From Streptomyces sp. Go-475 (GTDB lineage: Bacteria; Actinomycetota; Actinomycetes; Streptomycetales; Streptomycetaceae): a DNA stretch of 64,000 nt. The position numbers and the translations under genes were made by a program. The stretch lies in the NCBI RefSeq assembly GCF_003330845.1, contig NZ_CP026121.1:7421501-7485500 (forward strand), read 5' to 3'. The notes beneath the pieces were generated by a model. It searched no databases and was not told the DNA's origin. It saw only the letters and a program-made list of their open reading frames with translations. Shown piece after piece: positions 10,515-19,462 of this stretch (its first letter is position 1; the number at the start of each line of letters is the position of its first letter).

Positions 10515-11593
10515 CGCTGCGCGAGAGGCCCGGCTCACGCCCCGACGGCTCACGCCCCGACGGCACCGTCACGGCGGCCGCCGGGGCCGCCGCCTGTGGG
10601 ACGGACGGGCGAACGGTCACCGGCCACCCGCACCGCCGACGTGCCGGACGCGCCCGACGTGCCGGACGCGCCTGGGCGGAACTCCTGCGTCTGCCCGCCC
10701 TGTTCAGCGTCCCCGGCGACGCGTTGGCCGGCACGGCCGCGGCCGGTGGCGGTCCCGGCCCCCGCACCCTGCTCGCCATCGGTTCCTCCCTCTGCCTGTA
10801 CGAGGCCGGCATGGCCCTCAACGACTGGGCGGACCGCGACGTCGACGCCGTCGAACGCCCGCACCGCCCCCTGCCCTCCGGCCGCATCCGCCCGTCCGCC
10901 GCGCTCACGGCCGCCGGCGCGCTCACCGCGGCCGGACTGGCCCTGGCCGCCCGCGCCGGACGGCCGGCCCTGACCGTGGCCGCACCCTTGGCCGCGACCG
11001 TCTGGGCCTACGACCTCGGTCTGAAGCACACCCCGGCCGGACCCGTGGCCATGGGCGCCGCCCGGGGCCTGGACCTGCTCCTCGGAGCCGCGGCCAGCAC
11101 CGGCCGCACCAGCCGGGCCCTGCCTTCCGCCGCCCTCCTCGGCACCCACACCGTCGCCGTGACGACGGTCTCCCGGCAGGAGGCACGGGGCGGCTCCCCC
11201 CTGGCCCCGCTGGCGGCCCTCGCGACGACCGCCCTGCTGATCCGTCTGCTCACGCACCGGTCCGAGGGGCCGGCGACCGGACGTTCTCGGACCACCGGCC
11301 ACGGGCCGACGGACCCCCGTCCCGCCAGGCACCAGCCCGGGCAGGCGTCCGCAGAGTTGCTCACCGCGGCGTGCGCGGCCGCCTACGCCGCGACCACCGC
11401 CCGCCCCTACGTCCACGCCACCCTGAACCCGTCACCTCCCCTCACCCAACGCGCCGTCGGCGCCGGCATCCGCGCCACGATCCCCCTCCAGGCCGCCCTC
11501 ACCGCGCGCTCCCGGGGCACGGCCCGCGCACTCCTCATCGCCGCCCTCGCCCCGCTCGGAGCGAGGTTCGCGAAGAAGGTGAGCGTCACATGA
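10511..11593 (+). CDS. eboC: UbiA-family prenyltransferase (EboC / SCO3242 type)
   Basis: A 360-residue integral-membrane prenyltransferase. The first allylic-diphosphate motif is NDWADRDVD near residues 105-113. The second aspartate-rich motif is weak, as in this subfamily, and the C-terminal half is broken by a proline-rich insert near residues 250-285. The GTG start overlaps the previous stop (GTGA), and the stop overlaps the next start (ATGA). It should transfer a polyprenyl or similar group onto a polar acceptor in the membrane. In the ebo cluster this is EboC. Acceptor and donor are unknown. Confidence 0.8.
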   Translation: MTLRERPGSRPDGSRPDGTVTAAAGAAACGTDGRTVTGHPHRRRAGRARRAGRAWAELLRLPALFSVPGDALAGTAAAGGGPGPRTLLAIGSSLCLYEAGMALNDWADRDVDAVERPHRPLPSGRIRPSAALTAAGALTAAGLALAARAGRPALTVAAPLAATVWAYDLGLKHTPAGPVAMGAARGLDLLLGAAASTGRTSRALPSAALLGTHTVAVTTVSRQEARGGSPLAPLAALATTALLIRLLTHRSEGPATGRSRTTGHGPTDPRPARHQPGQASAELLTAACAAAYAATTARPYVHATLNPSPPLTQRAVGAGIRATIPLQAALTARSRGTARALLIAALAPLGARFAKKVSVT

Positions 11594-12600
11594 GCCACGA
11601 AGTGCCGTCGGCGTCGGCCGACCTCGCGTCGGCCGCGTCGCCCGCCGGGCCCGACGCGCCGACCTCCCTCCGCTTCGGCTACGGCACCAACGGCCTCGCC
11701 GACCTCCGGCTCGACGACGCGCTCGCCCTCCTCGCCGACCTCGGTTACGACGGCGTCGGACTGACCCTCGACCACATGCACCTCGACCCGCTCGCCCCCG
11801 ACCTCGCCGCCCGCACCCGCCGGGTCGCTCGGCGGCTGGACGCCCTCGGCCTGGGCGTCACCGTGGAGACCGGCGCCCGCTATGTGCTCGACCCGCGCCG
11901 CAAGCACGGCCCGTCCCTGCTCGACCCGGACGTCGATGACCGGGCCCGCCGCGTCGACCTCCTCGTACGGGCCGTCCGGGTCGCCGCCGACCTCGGTGCC
12001 CACGCGGTCCACTGCTTCAGCGGCATCGTCCCGGAGGGCACCGACACGGACACCGCGTGGCAGCGCCTCGCCGAGACCCTCACCCCCGTCCTGGACGCCG
12101 CCGGCTCCGCGGACATCCCCCTCGCCGTCGAACCGGAGCCGGGCCACCTCCTCGCCACCCTCGCCGACTTCCACCACCTCCGCCGCCTCCTCGGCGGCCC
12201 AGGGCCTCTCGGCCTCACCCTCGACATCGGCCACTGCCAGTGCCTCGAACCCCTTTCTCCCGCCGACTGCGTGCGAGACGCCGCCCCCTGGCTGCGGCAC
12301 GTCCAGATCGAGGACATGCGGCGCGGCGTCCACGAGCACCTCCCCTTCGGCGACGGGGAGATCGACTTCCCGCCGGTCCTGGCGGCCCTCGCCGCCACCG
12401 GCTACCAGGGCCTGACCGTCGTCGAACTGCCCCGCCACTCCCACGCCGGCCCGCACTTCGCCGCCCACTCCCTCCCGTTCCTCCGTCACGCCGAGCGGAC
12501 CGCGGCCACCGCGTCGCACCAGCCCGCTCCGGCCCTCCAGCAGGCCGCGCCACCCCACGGCGCTCCCTCGGCCACCTCTGAAGGGAGCAGCACCAGATGA
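11590..12600 (+). CDS. TIM-barrel sugar phosphate isomerase/epimerase in ebo-like operon
   Basis: A 336-residue xylose-isomerase-like barrel (AP_endonuc_2). Metal-site candidates are EPEPGH, TLDIGHCQC and VQIEDMRRGVHEHLPFGDGEIDF. The first 30 residues are low-complexity and probably unstructured. The start overlaps the UbiA stop and the end overlaps the EboA start, so it is coupled in the operon. It may isomerise the cyclitol or sugar made by the first enzyme. It is distinct from EboE, a second barrel-like protein encoded downstream. Function inferred from fold and context. Confidence 0.8.
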   Translation: MSHEVPSASADLASAASPAGPDAPTSLRFGYGTNGLADLRLDDALALLADLGYDGVGLTLDHMHLDPLAPDLAARTRRVARRLDALGLGVTVETGARYVLDPRRKHGPSLLDPDVDDRARRVDLLVRAVRVAADLGAHAVHCFSGIVPEGTDTDTAWQRLAETLTPVLDAAGSADIPLAVEPEPGHLLATLADFHHLRRLLGGPGPLGLTLDIGHCQCLEPLSPADCVRDAAPWLRHVQIEDMRRGVHEHLPFGDGEIDFPPVLAALAATGYQGLTVVELPRHSHAGPHFAAHSLPFLRHAERTAATASHQPAPALQQAAPPHGAPSATSEGSSTR

Positions 12601-13349
12601 CCCACCCCCGCGCCACGCCGACGGCGAGAACCGAGAGCACCCAGGACACTCCCAGCGCCGGAACCGACACCGGCCGAACCACCCCTGACACGACCCTCCG
12701 CCCTCTCCCCACGCTCACCGACCTCCGTCACCACCTCAGCACCCACCTCGATCCGGCCGCCCGCGCCTGGCTGGAGCACGCCCTCGACGAGGCCGCCGCG
12801 CACCCCGGCCTCCACGGGCCCATCTCCGTGTGGGAACTGCGCCTCGCCGAGGCCGGCCGCCGCTGCGGCGCCGCCCACGCCGACGCCGCCCGGGTGCTCA
12901 TCCTCGACGCGGCCCGCGCCGGCACCGACGCCCTGACCCGGGTCTACTTCCAGGGCACCGCCGACGAGCGCCGGGCCGTCCTGCACGCCCTGCCCCACCT
13001 CGTCCCCGGCCCCGACGCGCTCCCGCTCGTCGAGGACGCCCTGCGCACCAACGACACCCGGCTCCTCACCGCCGCCGTCGGCCCCTACGCCGCCCGGCAC
13101 CTGGCCCCCCACGCATGGCGCCACGCCGTGCTGAAGTGCCTGTTCACCGGTGTCCCCGTCGACCACGTGGCGGACCTGCCCGGCCGCGCCCGCGGCGATG
13201 TCGAACTCGCCCGCATGCTGGGCGACTACGCCGCCGAACGCACCGCCGCCGGCCGCCCCGTCCCCGAGGACCTGCACCGCGTCCTGGACCTGACCGAGTC
13301 CGTGAACCCGGCCCCCGGCACGGACCACCCCCACGGCAAGGAGTCCTGA
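12597..13349 (+). CDS. eboA: EboA domain-containing protein
   Basis: A 250-residue protein matching EboA by size, by order next to eboB and by its helical pattern with VWELRLAEAGRRCG, VYFQGTADERRAVLHALPHL and LKCLFTGVPVDHVADL. Similar helical proteins show HEAT-like arrangement, and no catalytic motif is visible. The first 45 residues are disordered-looking. It overlaps its upstream neighbour by four bases and eboB by one base (TGATG). EboA is required in known ebo clusters but its activity is undescribed. Confidence 0.75.
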   Translation: MTHPRATPTARTESTQDTPSAGTDTGRTTPDTTLRPLPTLTDLRHHLSTHLDPAARAWLEHALDEAAAHPGLHGPISVWELRLAEAGRRCGAAHADAARVLILDAARAGTDALTRVYFQGTADERRAVLHALPHLVPGPDALPLVEDALRTNDTRLLTAAVGPYAARHLAPHAWRHAVLKCLFTGVPVDHVADLPGRARGDVELARMLGDYAAERTAAGRPVPEDLHRVLDLTESVNPAPGTDHPHGKES

Positions 13350-14260
13350 TGCGCATCTTCGACCCCCACATCCACATGACGTCCCGCACCACCGACGACT
13401 ACGAGGCCATGTACGCCGCCGGGGTCCGCGCCGTCGTCGAGCCCTCCTTCTGGCTCGGTCAGCCGCGCACCTCGCCCGCGTCCTTCCGCGACTACTTCGA
13501 CTCCCTCCTCGGCTGGGAGCCCTTCCGCGCGGCCCAGCACGGCATCGCCCACCACTGCACGATCGCCCTCAACCCCAAGGAGGCGAACGACCCGCGCTGC
13601 GTGCCCGTCCTCGACGAACTGCCCCGGTATCTCGTCAAGGACAACGTCGTGGCGGTGGGCGAGATCGGCTACGACTCCATGACCCCCGCCGAGGACACCG
13701 CCCTCGCCGCGCAGCTCCAGCTGGCCGCGGACCACGGCCTGCCCGCGCTCGTGCACACCCCGCACCGCGACAAGCTCGCCGGCCTGCGCCGCACCCTGGA
13801 CGTCGTCCGGGAGTCCGCCCTGCCCGTGGAACGCGTCCTGGTCGACCACCTGAACGAGACCACCGTCAAGGAGGCCCGGGACAGCGGCTGCTGGCTGGGC
13901 TTCTCCGTCTATCCGGACACCAAGATGGACGAGGAGCGGATGGTCGCGATCCTGCGCGCCTACGGACCCGAGCAGGTCCTGGTCAACTCCGCCGCGGACT
14001 GGGGGAAGAGCGACCCCCTCAAGACCCGCAAGGTCGGCGACCTGATGCTCGCCGAGGGCTTCGACGAGGACACGGTCGACCTGGTGCTGTGGCGCAACCC
14101 GGTCGCCTTCTACGGCCTCAGCGGCCGTCTCCACCTGGACGTCACCGGCACGGAGGCCACCCACGAGGGCAACTCCATCCTGCGGGGCGCCCCGAAGGAC
14201 CCGCAGGAGCCGGACGCCGGCCCCGACGTGCCGGTCCGCGTCCCCGCCGCGGAGGCGTGA
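13349..14260 (+). CDS. eboB: TatD-like metal-dependent hydrolase (EboB)
   Basis: A 303-residue amidohydrolase-fold protein. Metal ligands are visible as FDPHIHM (HxH at residues 6 and 8), AVGEIGYDS, LVHTPHRDK, VDHLNE and the late NSAADWGKSDPL aspartate. This matches the EboB branch of TatD proteins rather than the DNase branch. It begins one base into the eboA stop (TGATG), with GGAG upstream. A hydrolytic step on the pathway product or a carrier is likely; the substrate is unknown. Confidence 0.8.
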   Translation: MRIFDPHIHMTSRTTDDYEAMYAAGVRAVVEPSFWLGQPRTSPASFRDYFDSLLGWEPFRAAQHGIAHHCTIALNPKEANDPRCVPVLDELPRYLVKDNVVAVGEIGYDSMTPAEDTALAAQLQLAADHGLPALVHTPHRDKLAGLRRTLDVVRESALPVERVLVDHLNETTVKEARDSGCWLGFSVYPDTKMDEERMVAILRAYGPEQVLVNSAADWGKSDPLKTRKVGDLMLAEGFDEDTVDLVLWRNPVAFYGLSGRLHLDVTGTEATHEGNSILRGAPKDPQEPDAGPDVPVRVPAAEA

Positions 14261-14263
14261 GCC

Positions 14264-15433
14264 ATGCGCTTCCGCCACCCCGACGGCTCCACCGTCCACC
14301 TCGCCTACTGCACCAACGTCCACCCCGCCGAAACCCTTGAAGGGGTCCTCGCCCAGCTCCGCGACCACTGCGAACCCGTCCGCCGCCGCCTGGGACGCGA
14401 CCGGCTGGGCATCGGGCTGTGGCTCGCCAAGGACGCGGCCCACGCCCTCGTCACCGACCCCTCCGCGCTGCGCGGCCTGCGCACCGAGCTGGACCGGCGC
14501 GGCCTCGAGGTCGTCACCCTCAACGGATTCCCCTACGAGGGCTTCGGTGCCGAGGAGGTCAAGTACCGCGTCTACAAGCCCGACTGGGCCGACCCGGAAC
14601 GCCTCGACCACACCACAGCCCTGGCCCGCGTCCTCGCCGGACTCCTCCCCGACGACGTCACCGAAGGCACCATCTCCACCCTGCCCCTGGCCTGGCGCAC
14701 CGCCTACGACGACCAGCGAGCCGAGGCCGCCCGGGCCGCCCTGCGCACCCTCGCCGAACGCCTCGACGCCATCGAGGAGCTGACCGGCCGCTCCCTGAGC
14801 GTCGGCCTGGAACCGGAACCCGGCTGCGTCGTCGAGACCACCCGAGACGCCATCGCCCCGCTCACCGCGATCGGCCACGACCGCATCGGCGTCTGTGTCG
14901 ACACCTGCCATCTCGCCACCTCCTTCGAAGACCCGCACACCGCCCTGGACGCGCTCACCGACGCCCGCGTCCCCGTCGTCAAATCCCAGCTCTCCGCCGC
15001 CCTGCACGCCGAACACCCCCATCTGCCGGAGGTCCGCGAGGCCCTCGCCGCCTTCGCCGAACCCCGCTTCCTGCACCAGACCCGTACCTCGACCGCCGCC
15101 GGGCTGCGCGCCACCGACGACCTCGACGAGGCCCTCGCCGGCCACGCCCTGCCCGACGCCTCCCCCTGGCGCGCCCACTTCCACGTCCCCCTGCACGCGG
15201 CCCCCGCCGCACCCCTGACCTCCACCCTCCCGGTCCTGAAAGCCGCACTGACCCGGCTGGTCGGCGGCCCGGCCCCGCTCACCCGCCACCTGGAGGTCGA
15301 GACCTACACCTGGCAGGCCCTCCCGCCCGAGCTGCGCCCCAAGGGCCGCGCCCAGCTCGCCGAGGGCATCGCCGCCGAGCTCACCCTCGCCCGCGACCTG
15401 CTGACGGACCTCGGCCTGAAGGAGCTGCCATGA
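14264..15433 (+). CDS. eboE: EboE family metabolite traffic protein (TIM barrel)
   Basis: A 389-residue xylose-isomerase-like TIM barrel of the EboE type. It begins with the characteristic YCTNVHPAETL, and contains LNGFPYEGFG, SVGLEPEPGCVVET and CVDTCHLATSF, which hold the probable metal ligands. It starts 3 bases after eboB and overlaps eboF by 4 bases. In cyanobacteria the ebo genes are linked to export of scytonemin and similar metabolites; whether EboE is an enzyme or a binding protein is unsettled. Confidence 0.8.
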   Translation: MRFRHPDGSTVHLAYCTNVHPAETLEGVLAQLRDHCEPVRRRLGRDRLGIGLWLAKDAAHALVTDPSALRGLRTELDRRGLEVVTLNGFPYEGFGAEEVKYRVYKPDWADPERLDHTTALARVLAGLLPDDVTEGTISTLPLAWRTAYDDQRAEAARAALRTLAERLDAIEELTGRSLSVGLEPEPGCVVETTRDAIAPLTAIGHDRIGVCVDTCHLATSFEDPHTALDALTDARVPVVKSQLSAALHAEHPHLPEVREALAAFAEPRFLHQTRTSTAAGLRATDDLDEALAGHALPDASPWRAHFHVPLHAAPAAPLTSTLPVLKAALTRLVGGPAPLTRHLEVETYTWQALPPELRPKGRAQLAEGIAAELTLARDLLTDLGLKELP

Positions 15434-16848
15434 GCACCCATGAGCACCCGGATCCGGCCACCGCGGACCGCGAGCGCCCCACCCCGCTCCTCGTCCTGGA
15501 CGTCGTCGGCCTCACCCCGCGTCTCCTCGACCACATGCCCCACCTCAAGGCGCTCGGCCAGTCCGGCTCCCGCGCCCCACTGGGCACGGTCCTGCCCGCC
15601 GTCACCTGCGCCGCCCAGTCCACGTTCCTCACCGGCACCCTGCCCTCGGAGCACGGCATCGTCGGCAACGGCTGGTACTTCCGCGAACTCGGCGACGTCC
15701 TCCTGTGGCGCCAGCACAACGGGCTCGTGGCCGGCGACAAGCTCTGGGACGCCGCCCGCCGCGCCCACCCCGGCTACACCGTGGCGAACATCTGCTGGTG
15801 GTACGCCATGGGCGCCGACACCGACATCACCGTCACCCCCCGTCCGATCTACTACGCCGACGGCCGCAAGGAACCCGACTGCTACACCAGGCCGCCCGCA
15901 CTGCACGACGAACTCACCGAGAAGCTCGGCACCTTCCCCCTGTTCCACTTCTGGGGCCCCGGAGCGGACCTCGTCTCCAGCCGGTGGATCATCGACGCGA
16001 CCCGCCACGTCATCCGCACACGCCACCCCGACCTGACCCTCTGCTACCTCCCTCATCTCGACTACGACCTGCAGCGCTTCGGCCCCGACGACCCGCGCTC
16101 CCTGAAGGCGGCCGCCGATCTCGACAGCGCCCTGGCACCGCTCCTGGACGACGCCCGGGCCGAGGGACGCACGGTCGTCGCGCTGTCCGAGTACGGCATC
16201 ACCCGCGTGAACCGGCCCGTCGACATCAACCGCGCCCTGCGCCGCGCCGGCCTGCTGGAGGTGCACACCCAGGACGGCATGGAGTACCTCGACCCGATGG
16301 CGTCCCGTGCCTTCGCGGTGGCCGACCACCAGATCGCCCACGTGTATGTGCGCCGCCCCGAGGACCTCGACGCCACCCGGGCCGCCCTCGACGGCCTGCC
16401 CGGCATCGAGCAACTCCTCGACGACGAGGGCAAGAAGACCCATCACCTCGACCATCCGCGCGCGGGCGAACTCGTCGCCGTGGCGGAACCCGACGCCTGG
16501 TTCACGTACTACTACTGGCTCGACGACGCCCGCGCGCCCGACTTCGCGCGACTCGTCGAGATCCACCGCAAACCCGGCTACGACCCGGTCGAACTCTTCA
16601 TGGATCCCCTCGACCCCTACGTCAAGGTCAAGGCGGCCACCGCTCTGGCGCGCAAGAAACTCGGCCTGCGCTACCGCATGGCGGTCGTGCCCCTGGACCC
16701 CTCACCTATTCGGGGCAGCCATGGCCGCCTCCCGCAGAGCGACGACGACGGCCCGCTCCTCATCTGCTCCACCCCCCGCGCTGTCGGCGACCGCGTCGCG
16801 GCCACCGATGTGAAGTCACTGCTGCTCCGACTCGCCGGTCTCGGCTGA
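15430..16848 (+). CDS. eboF: Alkaline-phosphatase-superfamily nucleotide pyrophosphatase/phosphodiesterase (EboF)
   Basis: A 472-residue phosphodiesterase of the NPP/AP superfamily. LVLDVVGLTPRLL supplies a first metal aspartate. PAVTCAAQSTFLTGTLPSEH carries the threonine nucleophile and the family's TGxxPxxHG motif. CYLPHLDYDLQRFGPD supplies later metal ligands. No signal peptide or transmembrane segment is evident, so it is probably cytosolic. It is the last gene of the coupled operon, overlapping eboE by ATGA. It would cleave a nucleotide- or phosphodiester-linked intermediate. Confidence 0.82.
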   Translation: MSTHEHPDPATADRERPTPLLVLDVVGLTPRLLDHMPHLKALGQSGSRAPLGTVLPAVTCAAQSTFLTGTLPSEHGIVGNGWYFRELGDVLLWRQHNGLVAGDKLWDAARRAHPGYTVANICWWYAMGADTDITVTPRPIYYADGRKEPDCYTRPPALHDELTEKLGTFPLFHFWGPGADLVSSRWIIDATRHVIRTRHPDLTLCYLPHLDYDLQRFGPDDPRSLKAAADLDSALAPLLDDARAEGRTVVALSEYGITRVNRPVDINRALRRAGLLEVHTQDGMEYLDPMASRAFAVADHQIAHVYVRRPEDLDATRAALDGLPGIEQLLDDEGKKTHHLDHPRAGELVAVAEPDAWFTYYYWLDDARAPDFARLVEIHRKPGYDPVELFMDPLDPYVKVKAATALARKKLGLRYRMAVVPLDPSPIRGSHGRLPQSDDDGPLLICSTPRAVGDRVAATDVKSLLLRLAGLG

Positions 16849-16929
16849 GGCCGTAGCCCTCAGTCCCGACTGGTCACAAGTGAAGCACTCACCACTGACA
16901 ACGCCCCGCGATCACGAGGAGTTCCACGC

Positions 16930-18009
16930 ATGAGCCGCTTCTCCCAGCCCGACCCCGAACTCGCCCACCGCCTCAGCAGACGCGGCATGCTCGGCGTGGC
17001 CGCGGGCGCCACCGCCGCCGCCCTGCTCGGCGCCGCGGCCCCGGCGACGGCCGCCGCCGGCAACGCGACAGCCGCCAACGGCAACGCTGCGGCCGCCACC
17101 GGCACGGCCTCCGGCGCCAAGGGCCGCGGCCGGCCCGTCCTGCCGCCCGGCCGCCTCGGCATCCAGCTCTACACCCTGCGCGACAAGGTCTCCACCCTCG
17201 GCTTCGGCCCCGTCTTCGCCGAACTGGAGAAGTACGGCTACGACGAGGTCGAGTTCGCCGGCTACACCCAGGGCTCGGCCGGTCCCATCACCCTCGCCCA
17301 GCTCAGGCGACTGGCCCGCAGCCACGGCCTGAACCCGATCGGCAGCCACGTCGGCTACTACTCCAGCGACCCGAACGCCTACACCTTCGCCCAGAACCTC
17401 ACCAAGGTCCTCGACGACGCCCAGGCCCTCGGCCTCAAGCACATCGGCACGGCCGCCGGCCCGTTCCGCTACGGCTCGACCGTCGACGCCTGGAAGCGCG
17501 CCGCCGAGGACTTCAACACCTACGGCGCGGCCGCGAGGGCCCGGGGCATGAAGTTCTACCAGCACAACCACTCCGAGGAGTTCTCCTTCGCCACCGACAA
17601 CCCCAAGGTCCGCCTCTACGACGTCCTGCTCAAGGAGACCGACCCCGACCTCGTCTTCCTGGAGATGGACATCTACTGGGCGTATGTCGGCCAGTTCCGG
17701 TTCTCCAAGCGCCCCGACGGCACACCCGCACCCTTCGAACCGCTCGACTACGTCCTGCGGCAGCCCGACCGCTACCCGCTGTTCCACGTGAAGGACGGCG
17801 AGAGCGACCCGTCGAACCCGTACGGCTACCGCATGGTCGACGTCGGCGACGGGGACATCGACTACCAGCGGTTCATCTCCGCCGTCACCCGGCTGCGCGG
17901 CCACCGCCTGGCCCACCACTGGCAGGCCGAGCACGACAACCCGGCCGAGTCCTTCACCTTCGCGCGCCGCTCCAGCGCACACCTGCACTCGCTGCGGGAG
18001 AAGTGCTGA
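16930..18009 (+). CDS. Secreted sugar phosphate isomerase/epimerase-like TIM barrel
   Basis: A 359-residue protein with a twin-arginine signal (LSRRGMLGVAAGATAAALLG) and an alanine-rich cleavage region, followed by a low-complexity linker and a xylose-isomerase-like barrel. Ligand-type segments are QHNHSEEF, VFLEMDIYWAY, LFHVKDGE and AHHWQAEHD. Proteins of this kind are often paired with ThuA/DUF1080 enzymes in sugar degradation, so it may act with the secreted protein at 5450 although the ebo-like cluster lies between. An 81-base gap separates it from eboF, and GAGGAG lies before the ATG. Confidence 0.83.
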   Translation: MSRFSQPDPELAHRLSRRGMLGVAAGATAAALLGAAAPATAAAGNATAANGNAAAATGTASGAKGRGRPVLPPGRLGIQLYTLRDKVSTLGFGPVFAELEKYGYDEVEFAGYTQGSAGPITLAQLRRLARSHGLNPIGSHVGYYSSDPNAYTFAQNLTKVLDDAQALGLKHIGTAAGPFRYGSTVDAWKRAAEDFNTYGAAARARGMKFYQHNHSEEFSFATDNPKVRLYDVLLKETDPDLVFLEMDIYWAYVGQFRFSKRPDGTPAPFEPLDYVLRQPDRYPLFHVKDGESDPSNPYGYRMVDVGDGDIDYQRFISAVTRLRGHRLAHHWQAEHDNPAESFTFARRSSAHLHSLREKC

Positions 18010-18024
18010 GCGCCGTTCGGGCAT

Positions 18025-18060
18025 GAGGAGGCCCCTCCCCGGCCGGGGAGGGGCCTCCTC
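18025..18060. terminator. Bidirectional terminator, 36-bp perfect palindrome
   Basis: The two 18-base halves at 18025-18042 and 18043-18060 are exact reverse complements (GAGGAGGCCCCTCCCCGG and its complement). The repeat lies between the convergent ends of the secreted TIM-barrel gene and the leftward transporter gene, 15 bases from each stop, so it can serve both strands. Confidence 0.85.
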
Positions 18061-18075
18061 ATGTGGGGGGAAGGG

Positions 18076-19461
18076 TCAGCCCACGGGCCGCGCCTCGGCG
18101 CGTCCCGGCTGGCGCAGGAGCAGCGCGACCGCCGCCGCGAGCATCGACACGCCCCCGGCGAGCGCGTACGCGCCGTTGTAGCCCCAGGCCGCGACCACCA
18201 TGGAGCCCAGTCCGCCGCCGAACAGGCCGCTGATCAGCTTGCCGCTGTAGACCAGCCCGTAGTTGCTGGCGTTGTAGTTCTCCCCGAAGTAGTCCGGCGT
18301 GAGCGCCGCGAACAGCGGGTAGAACGCGCCGCCGCCGAAGCCGGAGAGGAACGCGAAGAACAGGAACAGCCACTCGCTCCTCAGGTCGCCCGCCCAGATC
18401 ACGCCGAACTGGGCGAGCCCCAGCACGACGATGACGAACACCAGGGTCGACTTGCGGCCCCACCGGTCGGACAGCCAGCCCACGACCCCGCGGCCGATGC
18501 CGTTGACGACCGCCATCACCCCCATGGACGACGCCGCCACCAGCGGGCCGAAGCCCACGTCCTTGGCGAAGTCGACCTGGAACGAGATGCCGAAGATCGA
18601 CACGCCCGCGGTCATCACCACCGAGATCCACATCAGGGGCAGCATCCCGCTCCTGATGGCCTCCTTCGGGGTGAACTGCCGTACCGCCGGAGCGTTCTTG
18701 GCGAGGCTCGTGGCGTTCTTGCGGTCGCCGGAGAAGGCCAGCGGGTCGATCTCGGCCGGCCACCAGTTCTTCGGCGGGTCCTTGAAGAAGAACGCGCAGG
18801 CCAGCACCACGATCATGATGTAGCAGCCGATGAGGTCCAGGACGCGGTGGTAGTTCGCCGTGTCGAAGCCGTAGTTGAAGATGAAGATGAACGGCAGCGA
18901 CCCGTACGCGAACCCGCCGTTGACGAAGCCCGTGCGGGCACCCCGTCGCTCCGGGAACCACTTGCCGACCATGTTGATGCAGGTGGCGTAGACGAGCCCG
19001 GCGCCGATCCCGCCGACCACGCCGAAGCCGAGGATCGCCAGCAGGACGTTGCTCAGGTGCGACAGGGCGAGGAACCCCAGCAGGCACATGACGGACCCGA
19101 TGTACATGGCCGTACGGGCGGTCAGGACGCCCTTCTCCCGCAGCCAGCCCGCGGGGAAGGCGATGCCGGCCTGGAAGAACACCCAGACGCTGAGGATCCA
19201 GAAGGTGTTGCTCTGCGTCCAGCCGTGCGCGTGGGACAGGGTGTCCTCCGCGGAGCCGTACGCGTACTCGAACACGCTGATGGCCATCATGGCGAGCCAC
19301 GGCAGGTACACCATGAGCTTGCGGGAGTGGCCGAGGATGTCCCGGTCGGTCTCGCCGACGCGGTAGACGCGGCCGTGGGTGTCGGTGACTTCGCGGTAGG
19401 GACGGTGTGCGGCGTCGGAGGATGTGGGGGAGTCGCTTGCTGCGTACGGATCTGCCGTCAT
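18076..19461 (-). CDS. MFS transporter, oxalate:formate antiporter (OFA) family, copy 2
   Basis: A 461-residue twelve-helix carrier. A cytosolic N-terminus with YREVTDTHGRVYRVGETD, shared with the next gene upstream, precedes the first helix. The MFS loop 8-9 motif is GRGVVGWLSDRWGRKSTLV, and FGGGAFYPLFAALTPDYFGE is typical of OFA proteins. It starts one base after the stop of the sister carrier, so the two form the end of the leftward operon. OFA members exchange oxalate and formate or carry related carboxylates, consistent with the frc-type gene upstream. The pair probably arose by duplication. Confidence 0.85.
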   Translation of the reverse strand: MTADPYAASDSPTSSDAAHRPYREVTDTHGRVYRVGETDRDILGHSRKLMVYLPWLAMMAISVFEYAYGSAEDTLSHAHGWTQSNTFWILSVWVFFQAGIAFPAGWLREKGVLTARTAMYIGSVMCLLGFLALSHLSNVLLAILGFGVVGGIGAGLVYATCINMVGKWFPERRGARTGFVNGGFAYGSLPFIFIFNYGFDTANYHRVLDLIGCYIMIVVLACAFFFKDPPKNWWPAEIDPLAFSGDRKNATSLAKNAPAVRQFTPKEAIRSGMLPLMWISVVMTAGVSIFGISFQVDFAKDVGFGPLVAASSMGVMAVVNGIGRGVVGWLSDRWGRKSTLVFVIVVLGLAQFGVIWAGDLRSEWLFLFFAFLSGFGGGAFYPLFAALTPDYFGENYNASNYGLVYSGKLISGLFGGGLGSMVVAAWGYNGAYALAGGVSMLAAAVALLLRQPGRAEARPVG

Positions 19462-19462
19462 G

